A stretch of DNA of 33,751 bases from Silanimonas sp021297925 (GCA_027532825.1 JAPZTL010000038.1:1-33751), one strand, 5' to 3'; positions 24,717-33,631 are shown, counted from the stretch's first letter. Numbers and translations: made by a program. The notes: generated from the letters alone by a model not told the origin.

Positions 24717-26300
24717 ATGGGCCTGTCCTGGGTGCACGCCCGTGCACGCTGCGGCGTGCGCGCGCCCGACGTCCGCGTCGAGGTCTTCACCTCGGGTGGC
24801 CTCCCGGCCATCACAATCGCCGGGCTCTCGGGCTCGGCATCGCGGGATGCGCGGGACCGCCTTCGCGCGGCCATCGCCGCAAGCCAGCTCGAACTGCCGA
24901 GCCAACGCATCACGATCAATCTCGCGCCTGCGGACCTCCCGAAGGAAGGCGCACGCTTCGACCTGCCGATGGCCATCGGCGTCCTCGCGGCGAGCGGCCA
25001 GGTCCCGGAGGCCTCGCTGCGCGACGTCGAGCTCCTCGGCGAACTGTCGCTTGGCGGTGGGCTTCGCCCGGTGGGTGCCACCCTGCCCGCCGCACTCGCC
25101 GCCCGCGACGCGGGCCGATCGCTGATCGTCCCGGAAGGCGATGCGGCGCAGGCGGCGGCCGCCCGCGGGGCGACGGTGCACACGGCGCGCACCCTGGCGC
25201 AGGTGGTCGCCCACCTGCGCGGCGAGACACGCCTGCCGGTGGCCACGCCGCCGTCGCCACACGACCCCGAGCCCGGTGAAGGCCCCGACTTGGCCGACGT
25301 GGCCGGCCAAGCCGCGGGCAAACGCGCCCTGGAGATCGCCGCGGCCGGCCACCATGCGCTGCGCTTCGTCGGACCGCCCGGCTGCGGCAAGACCCTGCTG
25401 GCGCGCTGCCTGCCGGGCCTGCTGCCGCCGCTGGGCGAGGACGAAGCCCTCGAGCTCGCCCTCGTTCAGGGCCTCCTGCCCCCATCGCGCGGGCTCCCGC
25501 CCTGGCCCGCCGCGCGCCCCTTCCGGTCCCCGCTGCACGGCGCCAGCGCCGCGGCCCTGGTCGGCGGCGGCACCGTGCCGCGGCCCGGCGAAATCTCGCT
25601 CGCCCACCATGGGGTGCTGTTCCTCGACGAATTGCCGGAGTGGCCGCGGGCCAGCCTCGAGGCGCTTCGCGAGCCGCTGGAATCGGGGGTCGTCCATGTG
25701 GCCCGGGCGGCGACGCAGGCGGAGTTTCCGGCGCGCGCGCTGCTGGTGACCGCGATGAACCCCTGCCCCTGTGGCTGGGCCGGCGATCCCTCCGGCCGCT
25801 GCGCCTGCCCCACCGACGCGATCGCCCGCTACCAGGCCCGCGTGAGCGGCCCCCTGCTGGATCGGATCGACCTGCACGTGAGCCTGCGGCGGCTGCCCTC
25901 CGACCTCCTCGCCCGGGCGCCCCGGGGCGAAGCCTCTGCGGACGTTCGCGCTCGCGTGGAGGCCGCGCGGGACCGGCAGCAACGGCGGCAGGGACACCCC
26001 AATGCACAACTCGATGCCGCGGGACTGCACCGCCACGCGCAGGCGACCCCCGACGCCCTGTCGCTGCTCGCCGCGGCGGGCGAACGCCTTGCCCTGTCCG
26101 GCCGAGCCCTGCACCGGGTGATGCGGGTGGCCCGCACGCTCGCCGATCTCGATGGCGAAACGACCATCGGGACGCCGGCCGTCGCCGAGGCCCTCGCATA
26201 CCGCGCGCCGTCGGGATCCGCCGAGCCGGTCCGTCAGGCTACGCTGCGGTCTCCGACGACAGGGGACCCGACCCGGCATGGAGTGGCTGGCGCGCGTTGA
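24717..26300 (+). CDS. comM: YifB/ComM family Mg-chelatase-like AAA+ ATPase
   Basis: A 527-residue protein. The N-terminal region (about 20-140) resembles the ChlI/Lon-type domain; the AAA+ core has Walker A GPPGCGKT (about 222-229) and Walker B GVLFLDEL, and a cysteine cluster CPCGWAGDPSGRCACP lies in the core. The C-terminal region includes LSGRALHRVMRVARTLADL. ComM is a hexameric helicase that promotes branch migration during natural transformation with divergent DNA, and it is also kept in species not known to be competent. The last 23 bases overlap the nhaP2 start, suggesting coupled translation. Confidence 0.93.
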   Translation: MGLSWVHARARCGVRAPDVRVEVFTSGGLPAITIAGLSGSASRDARDRLRAAIAASQLELPSQRITINLAPADLPKEGARFDLPMAIGVLAASGQVPEASLRDVELLGELSLGGGLRPVGATLPAALAARDAGRSLIVPEGDAAQAAAARGATVHTARTLAQVVAHLRGETRLPVATPPSPHDPEPGEGPDLADVAGQAAGKRALEIAAAGHHALRFVGPPGCGKTLLARCLPGLLPPLGEDEALELALVQGLLPPSRGLPPWPAARPFRSPLHGASAAALVGGGTVPRPGEISLAHHGVLFLDELPEWPRASLEALREPLESGVVHVARAATQAEFPARALLVTAMNPCPCGWAGDPSGRCACPTDAIARYQARVSGPLLDRIDLHVSLRRLPSDLLARAPRGEASADVRARVEAARDRQQRRQGHPNAQLDAAGLHRHAQATPDALSLLAAAGERLALSGRALHRVMRVARTLADLDGETTIGTPAVAEALAYRAPSGSAEPVRQATLRSPTTGDPTRHGVAGAR

Positions 26301-28032
26301 CACGTGGCTGCTCGGCGGGGCGCTGGTCGCCCTCGCCGGCATCGCCTCATCGCTGGTCGCGCGACGCTTCGGGGCCCCGCTGCTGCTGGTCTTCCTCGCC
26401 TTGGGCGTGGCGCTCGGGCCGGAGGGCGCGGGGCTCGCCATCGCCCCGCAGACGGTCTACGGCATCGGCGCCCTCGGCCTCGCGGTGATCCTCTTCGACG
26501 GCGGCCTGCAGACGCGGCTGGCGCCGATCCTCTCCGCCATCGCCCCGGCCATGTGGCTGGCGACCGCGGGCGTCGGCCTGACGGCGGGACTCACCGCGGT
26601 GGCGGCGCATACCCTGTTCGACCTCGGCTGGGCCGAAGCGCTGCTGCTCGGCGCCGTGCTCGCCTCCACCGACGCGGCCGCCGTGTTCTTCCTGCTTCGC
26701 GGCGCGGGCATCAGCCTGCCGAAGCGGCTCAACGGTGTGCTGGAGATCGAATCCGGCGCGAACGACCCGGTCGCGGTGTTCCTGACGGTGGTGCTCTGCA
26801 CGTGGCTGGCGATGGGGGACGTTGGTGGCGGCGACGCCCTCGCGCTCCGCCTCGGCCTGCAGATCGGCGTCGGGGGGCTGATGGGCTGGCTCGGCGGCCG
26901 GGCGCTGGCGCACGCGCTGAACCGGCTGGCGCTGCCTGACGGCCTGCACGCGCTACTGGCCCTCGCCGGCGCCATCGGCCTGTTCGCCGGCACCAACCTG
27001 ATCGGGGGCAGCGGCTTCCTCGCCGTCTACCTCGCCGGCCTGGTGCTCGGCCAGCGGCCGGTGCGCGCGATCGCCACCGTCACCACCGTCCAGCACGCGG
27101 CGACCTGGCTGGCGCAGGGCGTGATGTTCCTGCTGCTGGGCATGCTGGCGCGACCTTCGACGCTGGCGGCGGTGCTGCTGCCGGCGCTCGCGCTGGCGGC
27201 GTGGCTCATGCTGGTCGCCCGGCCGGCGGCCGTGGCCGCCTGTCTCGCGCCCTTCGGCTTCCGGTGGCTGGAGATCGGGTTCGTGGGCTGGGTCGGCCTG
27301 CGCGGCGCGGTCGGCATCTTCCTCGCCTCGCTACCCCTGCTGATGGGCCTGCCCAACGCCGCGCTCTTCTTCGACGTGGCCTTCGTGGTGGTGGTGACGT
27401 CCCTGCTCGTGCAGGGCTGGACGCTGAAACCCGCCGCACGGCTGTTCCGGGTGGCCTTGCCAAGGCGCCAGGCCGAGGCGCGCCGCATCGAGCTCGACCT
27501 GCCCGGCCAGCTCGCCTTCGAGCTCGTCGGCTATCCGGTGGGCACCACCAGCGCGGTGCTGTCGCATCGTGCGCAGGTGCCGGGCTGGGCGCGCCCGGCC
27601 ATGGTGGTCCGGGACGAGCGCGTGCTGCTGCCCGCCGAGGCCGGTGCCCTCGCCCCCGGGGACACCGCGTACTTCCTCGCGCCGCCCGGCGAGGTCTACC
27701 GGCTGGACTGGCTGTTCGCCGAAGGCCACGAGGCGCGCGAGGCGGAGCATGCGGCCTTCGGCCAGTTCGCCCTCGACGCCGACGTGCCGCTGGGCGAGAT
27801 CGCCGCGTTCTACGGCCTGCCGATCCCGCCGCGCTATGCCGCCCACACGGCCGCGGAGATGTTCGGAAGCCGCTTCGAGGGCGAAGTCCACATCGGGGAC
27901 CGGCTGCGCCTCGGGCCTGCGACCCTGGTCGCCCGTCGCGTCGAGGACGGGCGGGCGGTGCAGGTCGGGATCGTGCTGCCGGAGGTCGTCCTGGGCCCCT
28001 TGGCCCGCTGGTGGTCCCAGCGGCGCGGGTGA
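26278..28032 (+). CDS. nhaP2: Potassium/proton antiporter, CPA1 NhaP2 (CvrA) type
   Basis: A 584-residue inner-membrane cation/proton antiporter, near the length of E. coli NhaP2 (578). About twelve or thirteen helices span residues 1-395, including ASTDAAAVFFLLRG and ESGANDPVAVFLT, the acidic ion-binding region of the CPA family. A cytoplasmic C-terminal part follows: an RCK_C-like domain (about 410-485, ELDLPGQLAFELVGYPVG) and a CorC/HlyC-like transporter-associated domain (about 490-580, EVHIGDRLRLGPATLVAR). It starts inside the end of comM and is probably third in the ubiK–comM–nhaP2 transcript. Related proteins export K+ under high potassium. Confidence 0.92.
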   Translation: MEWLARVDTWLLGGALVALAGIASSLVARRFGAPLLLVFLALGVALGPEGAGLAIAPQTVYGIGALGLAVILFDGGLQTRLAPILSAIAPAMWLATAGVGLTAGLTAVAAHTLFDLGWAEALLLGAVLASTDAAAVFFLLRGAGISLPKRLNGVLEIESGANDPVAVFLTVVLCTWLAMGDVGGGDALALRLGLQIGVGGLMGWLGGRALAHALNRLALPDGLHALLALAGAIGLFAGTNLIGGSGFLAVYLAGLVLGQRPVRAIATVTTVQHAATWLAQGVMFLLLGMLARPSTLAAVLLPALALAAWLMLVARPAAVAACLAPFGFRWLEIGFVGWVGLRGAVGIFLASLPLLMGLPNAALFFDVAFVVVVTSLLVQGWTLKPAARLFRVALPRRQAEARRIELDLPGQLAFELVGYPVGTTSAVLSHRAQVPGWARPAMVVRDERVLLPAEAGALAPGDTAYFLAPPGEVYRLDWLFAEGHEAREAEHAAFGQFALDADVPLGEIAAFYGLPIPPRYAAHTAAEMFGSRFEGEVHIGDRLRLGPATLVARRVEDGRAVQVGIVLPEVVLGPLARWWSQRRG

Positions 28033-28061
28033 AGCCCGTGTCGAGACGGGACCAGACGCAC

Positions 28062-28095
28062 TTGCGGGCCAAGAGGCTTCACGTTACACCGTAAC
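28062..28095 (+). promoter_or_regulatory. Candidate protease promoter with an inverted repeat over the -10
   Basis: TTGCGG (28062-28067), a 17-base spacer and a weak -10 TACACC (28085-28090). The -10 lies within the perfect inverted repeat GTTAC-acc-GTAAC (28083-28095), an arrangement expected of a repressor operator. The start codon is about 150 bases downstream, leaving a long 5' leader. Confidence 0.4.
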
Positions 28096-28239
28096 AGTTG
28101 CCCGCCGCGCTCGCCCCCGGCCTTTCGCGGCACCGTGGCACGCCCGATGTCGTCCCCTGTGACGGTCCCCTCCGGCCGTCGCGGGCGGCGCGCGGGTCAC
28201 CTGATCCATGCCGGTTGATTGTTTCCGAGGGGAGTCCCG

Positions 28240-31200
28240 ATGGTCCTGTTGCAACGCAAGTGGTGTTCGATCGCCGTGTCGGCGGCGCTGGTCTCGATGG
28301 TCTCGGCCGCTGCGGCCGCGCCCGGCAAGTGGGACGCGGGGACCGCCGTGGCCCCGTCGCCGGTCCTCCAGGCCTACGCCGAACAAGGCCGGATGCCCTA
28401 CATCATCGGCTTCCGCGAGATGCCGGCCGTGACCTACGCGGCCAAGCTCGACGGCGCGTCGAAGGCGCCGCTCGCCGCGATGAGCGACGACGAGGCCGAG
28501 GCGAGCGTCGCCGCCTACGTCGACACGCTGGCCAAGACCCAGCGCGGCACCGAGGCGCGCCTCAAGGCTTCCGTGAAGCGCGACTTCGCCGTGCAGCACC
28601 GCATGCAGCACGCCTTCAACGGCATCGTCGCCGTGCTGAGCCCCGCCGAGGCCGCCGCGCTCGCCGCCGATCCCGCGGTGACGCTGGTCGAGCCCTACTC
28701 GGAAGCGCTCCTCGACGACGACGTCGCGCCCGCGGTGGTCGGCGCGCCGACGGTCTGGTCGAACGGCACCGGGATCCACCGCGCCGCGTTCATCAACCGC
28801 GAGCGTACCGGCGTTTCCCTGTTCAACCGCCGCGCCAAGGGCGAAGGCGTGATCGTCGGCGTCATCGACTCCGGCATCAACCAGCGCAGCCCCTCCTTCG
28901 CCGGCGTCGATCCGGTGACGGGCTACGAGTTCACCAACCCCTTCGGCGAAGGCACCTACCTAGGCCAGTGCCGCACCGGCGGCGTCGACGCGGGCCGCTG
29001 CAACGGCAAGCTCGTCGGCGGCTACGACTTCGTCTACAACGCCGTCTGCACGCCGAACGCGCCGACCACCGACCCCTGCCGCCCCGGCGGCACCTGGCGC
29101 GAGGACCCGAGCTTCGGCGACACCGACGGCCACGGGTCGCACACCGCGGGCACCTCGGCCGGCAACAGCCGCCTCGTGAGCTTCCGTGGCAACACGCTGG
29201 AACTGAGCGGCATGGCGCCGCGCGCGAACGTGATCTCGTACGACGCGTGCTACACCGTCATCGCGACGGGCGTGGGCCCCTGCCCGAACGTGGCGACCCT
29301 CGCGGCCATCAACCAGGCGGTCGCCGATGGCGTCGACGTCATCAACTACTCGATCGGTGGCGGTATCCAGCCGTGGTCGGAAGCAATCTCCCAGGCCTTC
29401 TTGGCGGCCGCGGACGCCGGCATCTTCATCGCCGCCTCGGCGGGCAACAGCGGCCCGGGTCCGTCGACGAACGGCCACAACCAGCCGTGGGTCATGACCG
29501 TTGCCGCCGCGCAGTCCGGCCGCGCCGGCTACGAGTTCTCGCTCAACGTGTCCGGCAGCACCGTCCCGTCGAACCTGCAGCGCATCCTGCTCAACGCGGG
29601 CAGCGGGGGCGTCGAGCTGACCACGTCGATCCCGTCCTCGTCGCTGCGCGCCGGCCCGAACTTCGCCGGCGCGGCCGACGGCTGCACCAGCACGGGCGGC
29701 TTCTCGGCGGGCTCCTTCAGCAATCGGATCGCCCTCGTCCGCCGCGGCACCTGCCCCTTCACCGAGAAGGTGACCAACGCGGTTGCCGCCGGTGCCCGCG
29801 CCGTGATCATCGTCAACAACACCACGGGCGGCATCGCCCCGTCGGTGCCGGGCGCCACCGTGCCGGTGTTCGGCATGGCGCAGACCGAGGGCGTGGCCCT
29901 GCAGGGCCTGACGGCCACCGACACGACCGTCGCTGGATCGATCCCCGCCGCAGCCGCGCTGGTCGCCAATACCCAGGACCAGCTCGCGGGCTTCAGCTCG
30001 CGCGGCCCGGCCCCGTTCTCGGTGCTCAAGCCGGACATCACCGGCCACGGCGTCAACATCCTCGAACCGCTGACCTGCGCCGATCCGACGCAGTGGAACA
30101 CCAGCACCTGCGCGAACACCATCGGCCTGCTGTCGGGCACGTCGATGTCCTCGCCGCAGGTCGCCGGCGCGGGCGCACTGCTCAAGCAGATCTTTCCGGA
30201 CTGGTCGCCGGCGGAGATCAAGTCGGCGCTGATGATGACGGCCCGCCAGACCGTGCTGCTCGAGGACGGCGTGACCGCCGCGACCCCGTTCGCCGCCGGC
30301 GCCGGCCGCCTGCAGGTCGACCTCGCCGCGAAGGCGGGCCTCGTGCTCGACGAGCAGCGTGCCGACTACCTCGCCGCGAACCCGGCGACCGGTGGTGATC
30401 CGTCAGCGCTGAACCTCGCCAGCCTCGCGAACCGCGGCTGCAGCGGCACGACCTGCACCTTCACCCGCACCTTCCGCAGCACCCGCGCCACCTTCCAGAC
30501 CTTCAGCGCCAGCCTGTCGGGCGTGACCGGCACGATCAGCACGCCGATCTTCACCGTCGCGCCCTTCGGTACCGCCAGCATCACCGTCACGGTGAACACG
30601 AGCGGACAGCCGAGCGACGGCAGCTACCGCTTCGGCGCGCTGACCCTGACCTCGACCGGCAACGACGCCGCCAGCCGCTCGCCGACCCTTCGCCTGCCGG
30701 TGGCGGTCGCGGTGCGTGCGCCGGAGCTGTCGCTCAGCACGCAGTCGATCGCGATCACCGCCCCGGCGAACGCCACGCGCACGGCATCCTTCGGCGTCTG
30801 GAGCAGCAACAGCAACCCGGTCGACTTCACCGCCGCGGCGACGGGCACGGGCCAGGGCGCGCTGGTGGCGCAGAGCAGCCTCGGCGCCACCTCGGGTTAC
30901 TCCGCGGGCCTGTTCACCGACTTCGGCATTGGCCTGTACGCCGCCGATGATTTCGTGCTGGCGACGTCGAGCACCCTGACCTCGATCGCCAACGAGGGCT
31001 TCGTCCTGGGCACGGGCGTGATCCCGTCGACCGCCGTCATCCGGTGGTCGATCTTCCCGGATGCCGGCGGCGTGCCCGCGGGCAACCCGGAGACCTCGCC
31101 GAACGCGGCCGTGTGGCGCTTCTCGACGCCGGCCAACGGCCCGGGCGTGTCGACGGCTGGGGGAGTGCTGCGCCTGAACCTCGCCGCCGCCGGGCAGTCG

Positions 31201-31599
31201 GTGACCCTGCCGCCGGGCCGCTACTGGATGGTGCCGCAGGTCAACACCCTGTTCGCCAACCGCTTCGCGTGGTTCTTTTCGCAGGAGGGCAACGGCACGT
31301 CGCCGCGCACGACCCAGCCCTCGCTGGCGCCGCCGAACAACGGCTGGAACGTGCCGACCAACCCGCCGGCCGGCTTGGCCTACACGATCAACGGCACGGT
31401 CGGCTGCGGTGCGCCGTGGCTCTCGGGCCTGGCCCCGACCAGCGGTCGCGCCGCCGCCGGTTCGCCGGCCAGCGTGGGCTTCACCGTCAACACCGCGGGC
31501 CTCGCCCCGGGCAACTACACGGGCTTCGTCTGCATCGGCAGCAACGACCCGTCGCGCCCGCAGGCCAGCGTGCGCGTGAACCTGACCGTGACGCCCTGA
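28240..31599 (+). CDS. Secreted subtilisin-like serine protease (S8) with PA insert and C-terminal beta modules
   Basis: A 1119-residue exported protease. GAGGGGAG lies five bases before the ATG at 28240. The signal peptide covers about 1-27 (ending SAAAAA). A propeptide of inhibitor I9 type probably spans about 50-160 (HRMQHAFNGIVAVLS). The catalytic triad is complete: Asp210 (GVIDSGIN), His298 (DGHGSHTAGT), Ser635 (GTSMSSPQVAG), with oxyanion Asn403 (SAGNSGPG). A protease-associated (PA) domain is inserted at about 480-575 (RRGTCPFTEKVTNAVAAGA). A fibronectin-like section follows, then a beta-sandwich-like stretch (about 890-1030, YAADDFVLATSS) and a terminal Ig-like domain with GNYTGFVCIGSNDPSRP. 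It is probably extracellular and degradative; its targets are unknown. Confidence 0.95.
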   Translation: MVLLQRKWCSIAVSAALVSMVSAAAAAPGKWDAGTAVAPSPVLQAYAEQGRMPYIIGFREMPAVTYAAKLDGASKAPLAAMSDDEAEASVAAYVDTLAKTQRGTEARLKASVKRDFAVQHRMQHAFNGIVAVLSPAEAAALAADPAVTLVEPYSEALLDDDVAPAVVGAPTVWSNGTGIHRAAFINRERTGVSLFNRRAKGEGVIVGVIDSGINQRSPSFAGVDPVTGYEFTNPFGEGTYLGQCRTGGVDAGRCNGKLVGGYDFVYNAVCTPNAPTTDPCRPGGTWREDPSFGDTDGHGSHTAGTSAGNSRLVSFRGNTLELSGMAPRANVISYDACYTVIATGVGPCPNVATLAAINQAVADGVDVINYSIGGGIQPWSEAISQAFLAAADAGIFIAASAGNSGPGPSTNGHNQPWVMTVAAAQSGRAGYEFSLNVSGSTVPSNLQRILLNAGSGGVELTTSIPSSSLRAGPNFAGAADGCTSTGGFSAGSFSNRIALVRRGTCPFTEKVTNAVAAGARAVIIVNNTTGGIAPSVPGATVPVFGMAQTEGVALQGLTATDTTVAGSIPAAAALVANTQDQLAGFSSRGPAPFSVLKPDITGHGVNILEPLTCADPTQWNTSTCANTIGLLSGTSMSSPQVAGAGALLKQIFPDWSPAEIKSALMMTARQTVLLEDGVTAATPFAAGAGRLQVDLAAKAGLVLDEQRADYLAANPATGGDPSALNLASLANRGCSGTTCTFTRTFRSTRATFQTFSASLSGVTGTISTPIFTVAPFGTASITVTVNTSGQPSDGSYRFGALTLTSTGNDAASRSPTLRLPVAVAVRAPELSLSTQSIAITAPANATRTASFGVWSSNSNPVDFTAAATGTGQGALVAQSSLGATSGYSAGLFTDFGIGLYAADDFVLATSSTLTSIANEGFVLGTGVIPSTAVIRWSIFPDAGGVPAGNPETSPNAAVWRFSTPANGPGVSTAGGVLRLNLAAAGQSVTLPPGRYWMVPQVNTLFANRFAWFFSQEGNGTSPRTTQPSLAPPNNGWNVPTNPPAGLAYTINGTVGCGAPWLSGLAPTSGRAAAGSPASVGFTVNTAGLAPGNYTGFVCIGSNDPSRPQASVRVNLTVTP

Positions 31600-31622
31600 T
31601 CCACGCGCAGCAAGGGTGACGA

Positions 31623-31647
31623 CGACGGGCCCCTCGCGGGCCCGTCG
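31623..31647 (+). terminator. Rho-independent terminator of the S8 protease gene
   Basis: A ten-base perfect stem, CGACGGGCCC (31623-31632) and GGGCCCGTCG (31638-31647), with a five-base loop, followed directly by CTTTTCC. It is 23 bases after the protease stop and also separates it from the convergent response-regulator gene. Confidence 0.8.
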
Positions 31648-31703
31648 CTTTTCCGGGGTTCGAAGGGCCGGCCGATCGACGACCCAGGGGGACGCGCGCG
31701 GAC

Positions 31704-32087
31704 TCAGGCGCTCGGACGCGCGTCCCGGACCGCGCGCAGGCGTGCCGGCAGTTCCATCGGGTTGAAGGGCTTCGTGAACACCGCGAGGCCTCCGGCCGCC
31801 AGGAACGCCTCGACGTCCTCGGGAGCGGCCTGGCCGGTGACGAACACCACCGGGACCTCCGCGAGGTCGGGATCGGCCCGCAGCAGCGCCAGGGTGCTCG
31901 GGCCGTCGATGCCCGGCATCGACGCATCGAGCAGCATCAGGTCGGGGCGGTCGGCACGCGCGGCCGCAAGGGCTTCCTCGCCGTCGGCGCACATCGTCAC
32001 CCGCCAGCCGCCGACCGTCTCCAGCGCGACCTCGAGGATCATGCGCATGTCGGGGTCGTCGTCGGCGCAGCGCAGATGCTGGAGCAT
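31704..32087 (-). CDS. Single-domain response regulator
   Basis: A 127-residue stand-alone receiver with no output domain. All key residues are visible: the acidic pocket CADDDPDMR near the N-terminus, the phospho-acceptor Asp in LMLLDASMPGIDG, the switch Thr in VFVTGQA, and Lys in FTKPF. I start at the ATG at 32087 (MLQHLRCADDD), which has GGAGG eight bases upstream. Another ATG at 32120 overlaps the upstream kinase's TGA (ATGA) and is also possible. The adjacent hybrid kinase is its likely partner but is damaged. The same frame stays open to 33407 through the kinase region, so a fused ORF may be called automatically; the intervening Arg-rich sequence is an out-of-frame reading of the kinase's receiver. 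Confidence 0.85.
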   Translation of the reverse strand: MLQHLRCADDDPDMRMILEVALETVGGWRVTMCADGEEALAAARADRPDLMLLDASMPGIDGPSTLALLRADPDLAEVPVVFVTGQAAPEDVEAFLAAGGLAVFTKPFNPMELPARLRAVRDARPSA

Positions 32088-32116
32088 GGGGGCGGCCTCC
32101 GGAGGCGCGGATCCCA

Positions 32117-33542
32117 TCATCCCGCTTCCGCGAGCGCCGCGTCGAGCGCCAGAAGGCGCGCGACGTCGACCGGAATGACGTCGGCACTCAGGGCGACGAC
32201 CGGCAGCCCGAAACCCTCGCGGCGCAGCGTCGCCACGGTCTGGGCGCCATCCATCACCGGCATGTGCATATCGAGCAGCACGAGATCGATGCCGCCCTCG
32301 CGGACGCGCTCGCAGGCCTCGACCCCGGTGGCGGCCTCGAGCACGGTGGCGCCGGTCGCCTCGACCATCGCGCGCACGAGGCTCCGCAGGTCGGGCACGT
32401 CGTCGGCGACGAGGATGCGGCCGGCCAGCGCGGGCGGACGGGGCGCTTCGACCTCCTGCTCCGGGCGTGCTCTCGACGTCGATGTCGCCGCCCATCCGCC
32501 GGGCGAGCTCGCGCGAGATGTGGAGGCCCAACCCGGTACCGCCGGAGCGCCGGGTGGTCGACACGCCGGTCTGCTCGAAGCGCTGGAACAGTCGCTCGCG
32601 CGGGGCATCGTCGATGCCGATCCCGGTGTCCGCGACGACGACGCGCCAACGGCCGGCCGCGGGCTCCCCCTCGACGACGACGCGAACGCCACCCGACGCG
32701 GTGAACTTCATCGCGTTGCCCACGAGGTTCAGCACGATCTGCTTCAGCCGGAGCGCATCGACGGCCACCCGCGCCGGCAGCGGCGCCCGGGGATCCAGCT
32801 CGAGCAGTTCCGCGCCGATCGCACCCTCGAGGCGGGCCGCCGCGGCCTCCAGCTGTCGCGCCACGCAACGAAGGTCCTGCTGGTGCGTCCACTGCAGCAG
32901 CAAGGCCAGGGCAAGGACGACGGGGACCGCCCTTAGCGTCGCCAGCTGGACGGTGAGCTGGGTGGCCATGGGCTGGTCCGCCATCTGCCGCGACGAGCGG
33001 GTCACGCGGACCAGCTGGCGCCCCCCCATCAAGGCCACGGCGCCATTGAGCAGCACCACGCTGATGCCGGCGATCCACAGCAGGGGATCGTCCGCGCCGG
33101 CCGGCAGGGTGGCCCAGGCCACCAGGGGCAGCAGCGGCCACCAGGTCGACCACCAGGCCGCGAGGAGCGGCCGTTCCGTGCCGGTCGCACGCGACACCCG
33201 GATGCACTCCAGCACCGCAAGACCGAACCAGTAGGGGTTGGCGGTGATCACGCTGGCGAGCAGGGCGACCGGCATGGCCCAAGCGAGGCCGAACCGCAGG
33301 GTGATCGCGACCGCGGCCATGTTGCCCACGAGGAAGAGCGTCGCCCCGGGACGCTGGAGGGCCAAGGCGTTGACCGCCCCCGCGAGCAGCGTGAACCCCA
33401 GCAGCACGACCAGGCGGCCGCGCCAGTCGCCCTAGGGGGGCTCGGGCGCGGGCGGCGTGGGATCGGCGGGTTCGATCACGACTGGGGCTCGGGCGGGTCC
33501 AGGGACCGTAACGGTCGGGGTGGGCACGGCGAAATCCAACAA
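32117..33542 (-). pseudogene. Hybrid sensor histidine kinase, disrupted by several lesions
   Basis: Reading leftward, a proline-rich N-terminal frame can start at TTG 33542 (LLDFAVPTPTVTVPG) and is cut by TAG at 33432-33434. The same frame resumes as GDWRGRLVVLLGF with about five membrane helices. The ATPase domain is recognisable: N box LKQIVLNLVGNAMKFT, DTGIGID, GGTGLGLHIS. No H-box/dimerisation domain is seen: the sequence passes from WTHQQDLRCVARQLEAAAARL almost straight to the N box. Around 32445-32475 the frame changes, and a receiver (RILVADDVPDLRSL, LLDMHMPVMDG) continues in another frame to TGA 32117. That receiver goes from ALSADVIP straight to VDVARLLALDAALAEAG, lacking the usual Lys-Pro segment. 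It is either a decayed gene or an error-ridden consensus. Confidence 0.65.
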
Positions 33543-33567
33543 GCGTCAATAGCGGGCGCTTTTCCGA

Positions 33568-33596
33568 TTGCGGGCGGTGCCGACCCTGCCTATCGT
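33568..33596 (+). promoter_or_regulatory. Candidate promoter of the right-edge lipoprotein gene
   Basis: TTGCGG (33568-33573), a 17-base spacer and TATCGT (33591-33596), 35 bases before the ATG at 33632. Confidence 0.45.
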
Positions 33597-33631
33597 GCGC
33601 GGGCCTTCCTCCGGCCTCCCCCCATCACGCC

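Noticed and set aside
28155..28175. Clp/CRP-type site (TGTGA) upstream of the protease
   Set aside because: Only one half-site is present (TGTGACGG); the expected TCACA partner at the right spacing is missing.
28098..30398. Plus-strand open frame of 766 residues inside the protease gene
   Set aside because: Arg-rich shadow of the S8 protease, which has a signal peptide, an intact triad and a strong ribosome site.
31704..33407. A single 567-residue fused kinase–response-regulator protein
   Set aside because: The middle of about 110 residues is very Arg/Pro-rich and is the out-of-frame reading of a recognisable receiver domain. The response regulator has its own start with a good ribosome site.
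28088..33512. Shared 8-mer ACCGTAAC upstream of the protease and within the kinase N-terminal region
   Set aside because: One extra copy of an 8-mer in about 34 kb on both strands is expected by chance.
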